From the NCBI RefSeq assembly GCF_030272615.1, contig NC_081415.1, forward strand, positions 605,377,137-605,441,136: DNA of 64,000 bases. Reading direction: 5' to 3'. The position numbers and the translations under genes were made by a program. The stretch's first letter is position 1. Each line of letters opens with the position of its first letter. This DNA comes from Cryptomeria japonica (lineage: Eukaryota; Streptophyta; Pinopsida; Cupressales; Cupressaceae). The notes under the pieces are model-generated. The model was not told the DNA's origin, searched no databases, and saw nothing but the letters and a program-made list of their open reading frames with translations. Positions 1-11,507 of this stretch are shown here, in pieces.

Positions 1-388
1 ATGATGGGTGAGTCGGCAAAGGGAAGATGAAGTGGAGATGGAGGGTGAGTTGGAAAAGGGATTAAATAATTTAATAATTATTTAATATTTGAGACTATAC
101 GATAGAAGAATAACCATTACATATTGGATATTTAATTGTTTGGAGGAGATAATTAAATATTAGATATTTAATTAACTTGGTTAGAAGGAATAATTAAATA
201 TTTAATATTTAATTAATTAGAGGAATAAGATAGATGAATTAATTAATAAAATATTAATTAATAGAAAGACATGAGAATGAATTAAATAAATTAATCTTTT
301 CAAATTGACTATTTAATAGAAGAATAATTATTAAATAAATATTAAATATTTATTAAATTGCTCATAGCCAATTTTAGGTGTATATAGG
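1..388. other. AT-rich flank without gene
   Basis: Purine-rich for the first 60 bases, then dominated by short A/T words built from TTAATTAA and AAATATTTAA. No reading frame of interest is present. It is not related to the chromovirus integrase that flanks the other side of the neighbouring Tat element, so it is probably not the original insertion flank. Confidence 0.6.
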
Positions 389-2707
389 TGGGTCTAGTAG
401 TGCTAAGGTGGCAGATGGGGCCATGCTCAAGTGGATCTTGGGAGAAAATCATGAGGTGCCAAGTGGTACCACACAACTGATGAGGTGGAAGGTCTAGTGG
501 TGTGCCACATGGTAGAGCAGGTGGTATGTCATTAAGATGAATGTTGGGCCGACCTTGGCTATGATGAACCTCTAAATGGTTTCACCAAAAGCTCAGTTCC
601 ATCGACAAGGGCACATCAAAGAAATATCAACTGATCCCATCAATAAAATAATGGCATCAATGAAACTATGCTTTCGATGAGATAAGAAAACGGCTAGCCA
701 AAGAGGATGTTTTGCCGAAAGAGTGATATCCGCGAGAGAGGAGAGTAGCCTAGATGAATTAACTAGTGGGCATGTCAAGAGGGATTTGATGGTTGGATGG
801 ATGATCTAATGGTGGTCGCCATGTCACGATAAAAATATGCTTGATCGCTAAGAGGCGTGACTTGGTGACTAAGTGGTAGGACTCATAGGAAGAACAGTTT
901 GGAGGAAGTAAAGAACAAGCAAGTTCAAAGAAGATCTATGTTGTCGCCATACCGCAAGATGCAGGTACTCAAATGTTAATGGTTGTGGCTTGGTGACTGA
1001 TGAAGTGACAAGACAAGTTGAGTCCAGAGGGACTCACGAGCAAACAAGGAGGTGACATGTGGTCGAGATATGCGAGGGTTAATTTTTGCCCATATATAGA
1101 TTTGTCAAATATCAGTGGATGGCTCTCGATCCAAGGAATCTGATTTTGCAGTCAAGTGCAACCCACGGCAAGTATTTTGGGATAGTGACCTTGAGATCTC
1201 TGAGTTTATTCTTCAGACAGAAAGATTGGATTTTCTATAGGCCAAGTGTGTTAGTGGTTAAGTTTTTAAACAACCAGAGACTAGGCGGTGGGGCTTGTTT
1301 CTAAGTGGACTACACAGGGAAGTTAAATGGTGTGTTATGTTCCCATGATTGGATGATTGTTGCTATACCGCAATGGAAATACATCCAAACTTTAAAGGCC
1401 ATGACTTGGTGACTTAAGGAAAAGTGCTCACAGAGAAGGCCTCCTAATGCGTTAGCGCCAAAGAATTTTAAATATTCAAAAGAAATATCGGCAGAGCAAT
1501 GCAAGTTGCATCTAACATTGCTTCAAGATGAAAATGGGTTTGTGAGAGGTATCTAGGAGATCTGCAGGGAGATATGTGAAGAACATACTGGTGCATTGTT
1601 CTATGTTTGGTTAGGTAAAACCATCAATGCTCTGGTACAAGATGGTCCACCGACATTATGAAGCTGACGGTGGTTGTATCCAATTTTGGGTAATAGGAAA
1701 TTACCCTTTCAACCATTTTCCAAATGAATGCCCATTCAATTAATGAAGCACACATCCCATAAAGAATGTTAGATTTCTCCCTCAACTGCAATGGCACAGA
1801 AATATAACTTTTGCAATAAATGACTATTAGGGTAAGATTTTTCTTGTAGATGGTCTGAAGCTTGTTGTATCTTGATTTCTATAAAAGGATACCAAGGCTA
1901 CCTAGAAAAAGAGGACATAAATTTTTGTAGCTAAACTCTAGCAAAATTAATATAGGCCTTTGTCTTAGCAATTTGTGAGTCATATATGAAGTACTTGTAA
2001 CCTTCTAACAGAGGAATGAAATATACAGTCCAGAGAATTTAAATTCAGATTTGTATTGTCTCTATGTCATTGTAGTGGTGTTTATTTCATTTAAGTAATC
2101 AATGATTGCTTATTTGAATGGTTTGTTAGGCATCTAATGAAGTTTTTCTGAGTCTTTTTCTTAAGGAGGAAAATATAAAATACTTTGAACAAAGTCATTG
2201 ATATAAATACTCTTGGTGTGGATTGGATGATAAAGTTTTGATGTAGATTAGGATTTTGTGTATGTCAGGCATATTCAGAGTTGATAGATCAGGAACTTGT
2301 GATTTGTGTACTAGTTTCTCTTGTCAGGTTGTAGTCTGTTGTAGATGACTTTGTTTCCCAAATAAAGCATTGGTTTATCTCTTGGTTTTTGTTGCATTTT
2401 GTGATCCTTTTTTAAAAAGGTCAAATCAATTTTCCATTTAGGTTAGTTACTGGTCAGTAAGGAAAGTTTGTAGTAATTTACATTAGTTTTCTGCAAACCA
2501 TTTACTATTTTTGTGAGAAAATAGTCTTTAAAAGGGTTCACCTGCCCAATCTTTTATAAGTTTAAAGTTTAGGAGGTTTCCTAAATCTGGAACCTCATAT
2601 TGTTGTCTTTATTTCAAAATTTTGTTGTTGTCTTCCATTGCAGCACATAGGCAGTAGTTTTCTCTTTTAAAGAGAAGAAACATAAGTTTTCAAAATGGAG
2701 AACAACA
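389..2707 (+). repeat. 5' LTR of the Tat-type element
   Basis: Aligns along its length with 11508-13824 (2319 versus 2317 bases) with scattered substitutions, mostly transitions. It ends in CA just before the primer site. Inside are loosely conserved copies of a module GTCGCTATACCGCAA followed by CATGACTTGGTGACT, near 813, 941 and 1358. The start at TG 389 is where similarity to the 3' copy begins. It could be a truncation point rather than the true LTR edge. Confidence 0.75.
1880..1888 (+). promoter_or_regulatory. LTR TATA box
   Basis: TATAAAAGG, conserved at the matching place in the 3' LTR (13001-13009), in a setting expected for the pol II promoter of an LTR. Downstream sequence is similar in both LTRs. 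Confidence 0.55.
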
Positions 2708-2711
2708 AAAT

Positions 2712-2729
2712 TGGTGACTCTGCTGGGGA
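2712..2729 (+). other. Primer binding site, tRNA-Arg type
   Basis: TGGTGACTCTGCTGGGGA starts four bases after the LTR end. The plant tRNA-Arg 3' end (CCCCAGTGGAGTCGCCA) pairs with TGGCGACTCCACTGGGG, so the site differs by a few substitutions, at least one a CpG-type C to T. tRNA-Arg priming is known for Ogre/Tat elements. Confidence 0.7.
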
Positions 2730-2984
2730 GTAATCTAAAGATCTCTGGTTTCAATTGTTGAATCAGATTGTAAGTGAGCTTGTTCCTTGATCTATCTCAT
2801 AGCATCTTAGAATACTATTCCATTCTTTTCTAAAGATCAACAGTTTCATTCTTAAGTGTCCTGTAAGTGATTCACTGTGTTATACTATATATTTTATTCA
2901 CAAGATATTGGGTGGCGACTCTGAAGTAAGAAAAAACTAGTGTTCTTTTAGAAGAAATCACAGTCACTTCACAAGGTTAGCAAG

Positions 2985-5890
2985 ATGAATAGGAGAAGGA
3001 ATACTAGGTTTTATATGAATAAAAACCCTCAAGAGAAGTTGCAAGAAGGGTTACCTGAACTAGTCAAGAAGGGCTAGAGATGAATTGTTATTACTGAGCA
3101 ATCAAATCAGTCATGGAAACCGAAGAGCAATCAAATGGGTAAGTCTTCTGAGAGTCTTGTATATGCAAGGTCCAATACCTCTTCTCATGACTTTGACCAT
3201 GATATTATGGGTTTTCATGCTGGCCTATTTGGCACTAATGATGATATCCAAACCTTTCATCAAATATTCTCTAATACCACATTTCTGGGAGAGATAGGCA
3301 TAGTACAAGTAATAGAGCCAGTTCCATTCCCAAAACTATGAAAGGAAATATCAGCCTAATTGATATGGACTAGTTAAATGTGTCTGATTCAAAGGAAACT
3401 TTACTAGACCAAGATGAAATGTCTCAGGAGATTGAGGTTATAAATTAGAGATTACATCAATTGATTTCCATAAGAAACAAGAAAGAAAAGGAAAAGGAGA
3501 ATGAAACCAAAGCCAAACTCATTGAAAGAGATAGGTTATTAAGACAGATTGCAGAGCTTGAGTTGTTTTCTCAAGAAGAACCTAGGAGTAAAGAGCAAGG
3601 TCTTGTTATTATAGAAATCCTTGATCCTCAAATTGTTTCTCTACCTAAAGTTGTATCACAACCTAGTAGGGAGGTTCACAATGATCCCCAACCTGCTAGA
3701 CCTGTTATTGACAAAGGAAAACAAAAAGTAGTGGAGAATTGATCTGCGGGTCTAGTGTCAGGAAGTGCAGAAGGACCCTAGGGAATGATGTTGCATAAGA
3801 TTGAGGTAGAAAGGATAAGGAAACAAAATGAAGACATGCAAAAGGAATTAGAAAAGGATGAAATAGAAGCACTTAATACTGAGTTCAGGAGAAATATACG
3901 ATGCTTGAAAGCTCCTCCTATAACTTTCCCACCTGTAGATCATATTAATCCTATGTCCCAACATACTTCTGCCTCTTTGTTGAACACTCAACCAATGATG
4001 CAAACAAGTGCTATCCCACCCATTAATTAATCTAATAATGCTTCCCCAAATAATTTTGCTATTCCTCCAATTACAATTCTAGGAAATCAAACTAGTCACG
4101 AATTACCCCATAATGAAAGCCACCAAAATCCTAGAGTCGGCGAATCAGGCCTAAGGGTGAATGCTGGAAACAACTTTATTGGAAATCAGTTTCAAAGGAG
4201 ACTGATAAGTATTGAGTTGTATAGATTGTTGTATGTTGATGGAATTCTTGGATATCCAAACCATGTCCCTATTGAAATGAGGGATAAACTCCAAAAGTTT
4301 GCTGGGAACAATGTTGTCAATGCTGAAGAACATCTGAAATCTTTTGGTGACATGATTAATGACTATGAAATTGCACATGAGGATGTCATCATGAAGTTGT
4401 TTGTGCAATCTTTGATTGAGGATGCTAGAGTTTGGTAGAGAGGGTTACCTATGGATAGTACAGGTTCTTGGGAGGAATTCAAAAATTGCTTTCAAGAGCA
4501 ATTTGGAGATAAGACAAATGTGAGCTTCATGCTCAATGAATTTAACAACATCAGGAAATTTGATAATGAAGTCATCACAGATTTTAATGCAAGGTTTCAA
4601 AAGGTAATGCATAGACTTTTTCAAGTAATGAGGCTACATGAAAATTTGTGTCTAACTACCTACTATAATGCATTTGACCCCAAGATGGCTTACATTCTTA
4701 GAGATAAGAACCCACATAGTTTAAGGGATGCTTTCAGAATTGCAATCAATGTAGAGAGTAATAGAAAAGCATCAGGTAAAGTGGGAAGAAGGACTAATGG
4801 AAGATTGTGGCAGGAACAAAAACCACGATAAAATAAATCCTCTAAAGAAGAGGATAAGATAGATAAATTAATGATTGTTTTCAAGGATCTTATTGCTAAA
4901 GTAAGTAAACCTGAGAGGCCTCACTACAACTGGAAACACAGACTTGCTAGATTGCATGATATGCCATATAATACTACATGGAAAGATGGCAAACCTGTGC
5001 AAGATAGATCAAAAGGCACACAAAATTAAAATACCCTTGATCCTTTGAAGGGAGGAAATGTACATAATATGGAAAATACCCCATGGTGTATGGCATGTGA
5101 TGGGCCACATTCCCCCTGCCAGTGTGTTGTGGCTCAAGCTCTAAATGAATCCACCAGAAGTGAGGATTAACCTATAGCTAATATGTTTGAGTATACTATG
5201 GAAATGGACGGCGAGTCTTCAGAGGATGAAGCAAGTGAATATGATGTCTCAAGAAGCAATGCAAATTGCCAAAAGCAGTTGACAATTGATTGGCATCCAA
5301 CTCTGAATGTAGTCACAATAGAAGATCAAGAGATTCACCTTAGAAGGCCTAGTGAGGAGGAAGTCAAGAATCTCACTAAGGCTGCAATAGCTAAAGCTAA
5401 GCATAATTATAATCTAAGAAGCAACAAAGATGATGGAAGTCAAGGTATGCATGGTTCTCTTTTTCTTAAAGAAACTTCTTGTAAGAGGTCCACTGATAAC
5501 AAAACTTTTGTCAAAGATAGTTAGGCTAAAGGTGATCGGTCAAGTAGTTTAGTGAAATCTGGTATTGCTGATACAACTAGATGTAAGGCAGAAACCACTG
5601 GTGACAAGAGAACAAGTCACTAGAAGGCAGAGAGGGTTAAAACTCATGTTGAGTCTAATGTTAACACTGCTTTTGATATGACTCAAGCTTTAACACATAT
5701 GAAGGTTTCAATACCTTTGATAGAGCTACTGAAAATAAAAGAACATAGAGAGGCTGCCTTTTCTTTGATTTCAAGTATATCAGATGGAGATGCTTCTTCT
5801 AAAAGGGGAAGTTCAAAAGATGAGAAGGATCAAGAACAAGGGGTCCTAGAAGTTAATGTGGGAACCACTATTAATCAGGAACCATCTTAG
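2985..5890 (+). pseudogene. Tat-type gag (capsid) pseudogene
   Basis: Gag packages the element RNA into virus-like particles. Readable blocks, after a start near 2985, continue mostly in one frame from 3461 on. There is a Lys/Glu-rich stretch (3461-3742), a Pro/Asn-rich linker (about 3900-4150), then the capsid-like part (4157-4831) with the retrotransposon gag pattern SWEEFKNCFQEQFGD and FNNIRK. A Cys/His cluster WCMACDGPHSPCQC lies near 5082-5123, and a charged C-terminal tail follows. In-frame stops fall at about 4436, 4829, 5027, 5168, 5522 and 5621. The block ends in MTQALTHMKVSIPLIELL, a type of sequence that precedes the protease in this lineage. No working product is possible. Confidence 0.75.
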
Positions 5891-6370
5891 ATAGACCCCT
5901 TTTATGTCACGCTATTAGTAAATAACATATTGATAAAAAATTGCATGATAGCTTCTGGTGCAGCTACTAATGTGATGCCTTATGGGGTTATGAAAGAGAT
6001 AAGTTTGTCAGTACACACTTTATATGGGAGGTGTTATGCCATGGATAATAGAGAAGTGCCTGTTGTGGGTACTATGAGAGATGTAGAAGTAAAAATTGTA
6101 GCTTTTCCTAAAGCTACTTATTAAATGGATGTAATTGTTACAGACACCAAGCCCCATTATGGCATGCTTCTATCTAGACAGTGGGTTGTTGCTGTTGGAG
6201 GACATCTTCAACTAGATTTGTCATATGCAACTATCTCAGTGAATGGGAATTCTCTAAAATTGTACAGAGAACCATGTGCCCTAGTGGTTATTGAAAAAAT
6301 AGACCCAAACATGCTTAATTGCATGATTGATGTAGATCTTGATAACTTCAGGATTGAATCCATTCAGCCT
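5891..6370 (+). pseudogene. Tat-type aspartic protease pseudogene
   Basis: The protease would cut the gag-pol polyprotein. The pattern FYVTLLVNN followed by MIASGAATNVMP matches the active-site region of retrotransposon pepsin-like proteases, where the family has D-S/T-G-A; here the catalytic Asp is Ala. The later segment MLLSRQWV resembles the family's conserved LGRxW strand. A stop lies at 6122-6124. It is in the same frame as the upstream gag and the downstream extra RNase H, so the three were once one polyprotein. Loss of the Asp alone would abolish activity. Confidence 0.7.
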
Positions 6371-6409
6371 CAGTTGAAGAATACTGATCCTATTGTTGAT
6401 GAGTTGGAA

Positions 6410-6830
6410 TCCCAACAAGAAGGCCTATGGCAGATGTACTTTGATGTAGCTTTCTCTAAGGAAGGGTTTGGAGTGGGAGTGCTATTTGTTTCCCCATCAG
6501 GTATTACCTTCAAGTATTCTTTTCTGTTAGCATTCCAATGTACAAACAATACAACCGAGCATGAAGCTTTGTTATTGGGCTTAGAAATTGCTAAAAGACA
6601 TGGGATCAAGTTGTTAAGGGTTTATGGAGACTCTGAACTTGTAGTGTCTCAGATAAGAACAAGATATGCATCTAAAAATGACAAGTTAAAAAGGTACAAG
6701 CATGCTATTTGGGATGTCATTGAACACTTTGATGCATTTTCCATAGATTGGATTGAAAGGTCTAAGAACATTTATGGCAGATTTTTTAGCTAATGTTGCA
6801 TTAAAAAATTATGTTGTAACATTTACTAGA
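6410..6830 (+). pseudogene. Additional (archaeal-type) RNase H domain upstream of RT
   Basis: This is a second RNase H of the kind found in Tat elements (Pfam RVT_3-like). The order of acidic sites is intact: Asp in MYFDVAFSKEG, Glu in TTEHEALLLGLE, Asp in YGDSELVVSQI, and Asp in MADFLANVA. The last is read after a single-base frame change in the run ATTT near 6773. A linker resembling IPNNVYNWQFFEDDEDI follows and leads to RT. In better-known Tat elements such as Ogre and Retand the extra RNase H lies after the RT-RNase H pair. I recall plant polyproteins with this alternative order and a similar linker, but cannot check them here. Confidence 0.75.
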
Positions 6831-7895
6831 GTTTCAATAATTGAGACAAAATCTAGACCAACCATCCCAAATAATGTGTACAATTGGCAATTTTTTGAGG
6901 ATGATGAAGACATCCTTAGATTTGAACAAAGCATAGATGACTATGAAGGTCAAAATATTGATTGTAATGCATTGGCGGAAGTAGTAGATGGACATGAAAC
7001 AATTTTTGGAAGTGACATAGTGCAGTTAGAGACAAATGAAATACCTAGGGGACTAGTTGAACTAGAGGGTATGTTTAGTTATAGTGATGGTCACTTACAT
7101 CAAACATCATCTACGAAGTTGGAGGAATTGGATGAGGTGAACTTAGGGACAAAAGCATCCCCTAAGTTGGTGTACATTTGGAAGAACTTGTCTCCCCATA
7201 TTAGGACCAACCTCATTAATTTATTAAAAGGGTATAAACATGTTTTTGCTTGGTCATATGAGGACCTAAAGGCATATAGACAAAACTTATTTCAACATGA
7301 AATTCCTCTACATCCTAATGCTAAGCCTTTTCAATGGAAGCAAAGACCTATTAACCCCATTTTGGAGACCAAAATGCAACGAGAATTAACCAAGTTAAGG
7401 GAAGGGGGCATTATGAAACCTATAAGACATTCTTCATGGGTGTCTAATTTGGTCCCTGTCAGAAAGAAGAATGGGGATATAAGGCTTTGTGTGGATTTTA
7501 GAAATTTGAATGTTGCTTCTCTAAAAGACAATTATTCTTCCCCAAATATGGAGGCTATGTTACAAAGGGTAATTGGTTGTGATTTATTATCAATGATGGA
7601 TGGGTTCTCAGGTTATAATCAAGTATTAGTAAAGGAGTCTAAGCAATTTAAGACTTCTTTTACTACCCCTTGGGGAACTTATGTGTATGCGAGAATGTCA
7701 TTTGGTCTAAAGAATGCTGGAGCTACTTTTCAAAGAACAATGGATGTAGCTTTTAAGGATTTTATCAACATCACAAGGGTTGTTTACCAGGATGATTTGA
7801 CGTGTTTCTCAAAGAAGGTATTTGAACACTGTGGTCACTTGGAAAAGGTTTTTGGCAAGGCTCTCGAGTTCGGTGTATCCTTGAACCCAAAATAA
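6831..7895 (+). pseudogene. Ty3/gypsy reverse transcriptase domain
   Basis: Copies element RNA into DNA. This is an open stretch of about 380 codons (6753-7895) with no stop. Its first half is linker. RT motifs follow from about 7330: QWKQRPINP, then GGIMKPIRHSSWVSNLVPVRKKNG, then RLCVDFRNLN, then a D in MMDGFSGYNQV, then MSFGLKNAGATFQR. The catalytic box reads VYQDDLTCFSK. Tat elements usually have Y-L/M-D-D, so Gln is an oddity, but both Asp are kept. It ends SLNPK with a stop at 7893. It is the best-preserved part of this element. Confidence 0.85.
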
Positions 7896-8561
7896 TGTTA
7901 TTTTGTAGTGACTGGAGGAAAATTATTAGGGCATATTGTCTCCAAGGAAGGGTTTAGGATAGATCCGGAAAGGATTGAAGCTATAAATAATTTACCTCAG
8001 CCAAATAATGTTAAAGAGATTCAGTCTTTCTTAGGCAAGGTGAATTTTGTCAGAAGATTTATTGCAAATTTTTCTGAAATTGTGAAGCCCATTGTGAAGC
8101 TTTTGAAGAAATATGCAAAGTTTTCTTGGGATGAAGAAGCTGCACAGGCTTTTGACAAAATTAAGAAGGTTATTCAGTAAGCACCATTGCTAAAATCACC
8201 TGATTACAGTAAGCCTTTCCCATTATTTTGTTTTGCTTCTTATCACACTATAGCCATAGTTCTACTATAGAAGGATAATGAAGGATATGAACATCCAATT
8301 GCTTTCTATAGCAGATCTTTACATGCTGCTGAGTTAAAGTGTGAAATTATGGGAAAACAAGCATATGCTCTAGTCAAGGTTGTTAAAGTATTTCTTCCTT
8401 ATCTAGTAAATGCCCAAATTGTAGCCTATGTACCAAATGCAGCTATCAAGGATATCCTATCCCAGTCTGAAGTAACTGGAAAAAGATGTAGATGGATAAG
8501 AAGAATACAAGAGTTTGATCTTGAGATCAAAATCACAAAGCTGGTAAGAGGTCTAGGCTAG
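7896..8561 (+). pseudogene. Ty3/gypsy RT connection and RNase H domain
   Basis: It follows RT in the same frame after one stop. LLGHIVSKEGFRIDPERIEAI and FLGKVNFVRRFI are the typical RT thumb/connection motifs. The RNase H part reads PIAFYSRSL and AAELKCEIMGKQAYAL, where the Glu in ELKCEIMGK is the expected acidic residue. The first Asp region is lost (CFASYHT), and stops occur at about 8178 and 8267. A frame change near 8562 separates it from the integrase. Confidence 0.7.
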
Positions 8562-8569
8562 CCAAGTTA

Positions 8570-9935
8570 ATGACTGAGACAAACTTTAAGGATATTGACA
8601 TAAATAATTTTGAGATTGAACAAGATTTTGTAACCAACAGTGAGAGGAAACCATGGTATTCAAATGTGGTATACTTTCTGAAGAATGCCTCATGTCCAAA
8701 GGGTATGACACACAACCATAGGAGAACATTAAAGTTAAAATCACAAAAATATGTTCTTATTCAAGGAGACCTCTATTGGAGGAACATTGATGGGATACTA
8801 CTGGTTTGCCTGGACAAATTTCAAGCTGAGACTGTTTTGATAGAGATGCATAGTGGGGTGCATGGAGGCCACTATTCAGCTAAGACTATTGTTGGTAGGA
8901 TAATCTGAGCAGGGTATTATTGACCAACTTTGTTCAATGATGCTCATAAATATGTTCAAAAATGTGATCCTTGTCAAATGTTTTCTTCTAAACTAAGGTA
9001 TGTCGGTGCTTTGCATTTTAATTCCATTACAGTTGAAGCCCCTTTTGTTCAATGGGGCATTGATTTTATTGGAGAGATAATAGAAAAATCAAGCAGAGGT
9101 CACATATAGACTATGGTGGCTATAGACTATTTCACCAAGTGGATTGAAGCCATACCTACCAAACAGGCCACTAGAAAGGTAGTCATTAAATTTTTTGATG
9201 GATAATATAGTGATAGAGTTTGGTGTGCCCGCTAAAATAGTCATGGATAGTGCTATGTGCTTCAGGTCTGAGGAGTTTGCAGAGTTTTGTGCTAATTATG
9301 TGATTATTATGTCATACTCCTCACCCTACCACCCACAGGGAAATGACTAGGTAGAATCGAGTAATAAAAGTCTCCTCAACATCATCAAGAAGATCCTAGA
9401 GGAAGATAAAAGGTCCTTGGATCAAAAGCTCAGATTAGCTTTATGGGCTCACAGGGTGACTATAAAAAATTCCATTGGTATATCCCCTTTTGAGATAGTT
9501 TATGGAGTGAAAGCCAGCTTACCTATGAATAATTTGCTTCCAGTTTACCAATTTTTGCAGATTGAAGAACTAGAAATGTCTAAACCCATGGAAGAAAGAA
9601 TGATTTAGTTGGTAGAGCTAGAGGAAATGAGGACTACAGCCCATAAAAGGAATATGAAACTTCAATTATAGTCAAAGTACCTTTTTGATAAAAGCACTAG
9701 TGTGAGAAACTTCCACATTGATGACATGGTGTTGTAGTGGAATGTAAAAGACCAAGACAAAGGCAAGCCTAAGAAATTTGAATCACTATGGCTAGGTCCT
9801 TTAATTGTTTGTGATATCAATGGAAAGGATTCATACTTCTTGCAAAGAATGAATGGCAAAGTACATGAATTTCCAGTGCATGGACAATTCCTAAAATATT
9901 ACTTCTCTAGATATGTTTTAGTCCATGCCGAGTAG
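8570..9935 (+). pseudogene. Ty3/gypsy integrase pseudogene
   Basis: Inserts the cDNA into the chromosome. The zinc-binding part shows VHGGHYSAKT and KCDPCQMF (H-x3-H, C-x2-C). In the core, Asp in WGIDFIGE, Asp in IVMDSAMCF, and Glu in a decayed NGQVES region (NDxVES here) give the D-D-E set. The C-terminal part reads FHIDDMVL and LWLGPLIVCDI, ending GQFLKYYFSR. Several stops and frame changes are present (8906, 9108, about 9204, about 9349, 9609). It ends just before the 3' untranslated part. Confidence 0.75.
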
Positions 9936-11507
9936 TTGTAGGCTATATATATTTTCTTTCAATTATGTGTTTTTCAATAAGGAGCCCCTATTTTGAATTG
10001 AGGAGAAGTCATTTGTTCCTGTTGGTTTGCATTCCATAGTTTTTGCTAGATTCTTGTGTTGGTCTTGCATCCAACTATCCCCAGTCAGAGCCACTATTGG
10101 GACCTATAAAATCTTGAGGGTTTAGGGTTTTTGCTTTTTCATGAAATTAGAAAAATTAAACCTTTGTAGCACATTATTGTAATTCATATTGAACTTGAAC
10201 CCTTGAACCCTTTTTGTTTCAAGGTTCAAGGTTCAACTCTTTCTCTTGCATGAGTCATGGCTTTGTAATATTTTTTAATAAGCAAGTGAGAATGCATTAT
10301 GTCTATTTTGAACCATTTGCGAATCGGTTCAAGGTTCAAGGTTCAAAAAAGTCTCTTTCTTTTGATTAAAGGTCTTTTCTTGTTACTCTTTCCACTTAAG
10401 TTGAAGGGTTATGTGTCATCAAGAGGTGAACCCTTATAAATTCTAGGCCTGGGCAGATTCTAATAAATTTTAATTTTGCCTAAGTCTTATGTCTTTTCCT
10501 ATGTATTTGTCGGCCTTCCTAAAGATTGAGGAGGTTCTTGTTGATCTTGAGGCTGTCGCTATACTGCAACCCAAAAGTGCTCGATGGTTATTTGCCATGA
10601 CATGGCAACTAAGTGGTGGGACCCATGAGAAAGGTGTGAAGCACAGAAAGTCCAAGAAGATTGGAAGTTAGGTTTTCAGACTATCCCAATGACCCGATGG
10701 AAAGGGATAAGGCAAACATTTTATCCCACATTAGCCACAGGGAGGAGCATTTCAGTATTTATGTGCAAGGCCGCATATATCCTAAGTGTCAAATCTTATG
10801 GGCTTTTGGCAAGTGGCAGCTTAGAAGCGGTGGGCCCCCTACATGCATCTCAAAGCACCCAAAATTTTGTAGTAAAAGCGCAAGTTAAACAGCAAGTAGG
10901 TTGAATGTAGATCCACGACCATCCCTATACCACTATGCGAAGGTGATCAACTATTAATGGCCATGACTTGGTGACTGATGAGGTGGCAGACAACTGGTGG
11001 ACACATGGTGACACTGTGGTATAGGATGTAGCCACTCAGAGGGGCTAAGGGTCAAGCAGATCAATAAAGATCAACGTTGATCAAGATGGATCCAAGGGTT
11101 GTCGCTATGTTGCGACGTAAAAATGCTCACCAGATATCACCTGCAACCTGGTGACAAACCACTAGCTGTGAACCATGGCTGGTAATTAACGCAAGTGGTT
11201 AAGGTAAGTAGTTCATTCCAGTGATTAGTGGAGGTCATGCTAAGGTGTCAAAGTGGAGAGCCCAGAATGAATACCCTCACAATAGGTGGCACCTAGTTGT
11301 AAACTCTAAAGCCAATGAAAGGGTGCCACATGGCAGATAGGTGGCATATCATCAAGGTGTATATTGAGTAGACCATGGCTTTGATGAATCATTGAAGGGA
11401 ATCATCTAATGCATCAGTTTCATCGACATGAAAGCTGTCGATGAAACTAGGGTTTTGATAAAATATGAAAATGGCTAGTCGAAGAGGAGGCTTAGCCGAA
11501 AGAATGG
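9936..11507 (+). repeat. 3' untranslated region with LTR-like modules
   Basis: There is no coding sequence. GGTTCAAGGTTCAA words occur near 10222 and 10328. From about 10540 the sequence carries degenerate copies of modules that also occur inside the LTRs, near 10551, 10921 and 11096. A longer stretch (about 11340-11500) resembles LTR bases 527-725. Variable tandem repeats upstream of the 3' LTR are known in plant Ty3/gypsy elements. Alternatively, this stretch belongs to a longer LTR whose 5' copy is truncated. Confidence 0.6.
11479..11507 (+). other. Candidate polypurine tract
   Basis: The purine-rich run GAAGAGGAGG, and then GAAAGAATGG directly before the TG at 11508, would prime plus-strand synthesis. 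Its match to a PPT is only moderate, and a similar string occurs inside the LTR itself. Confidence 0.35.

Noticed and set aside
7795-7806. YQDD as a novel RT active site
   Set aside because: One change from Y-L-D-D (CTG to CAG) in a dead element. Mutation is the simpler reading.
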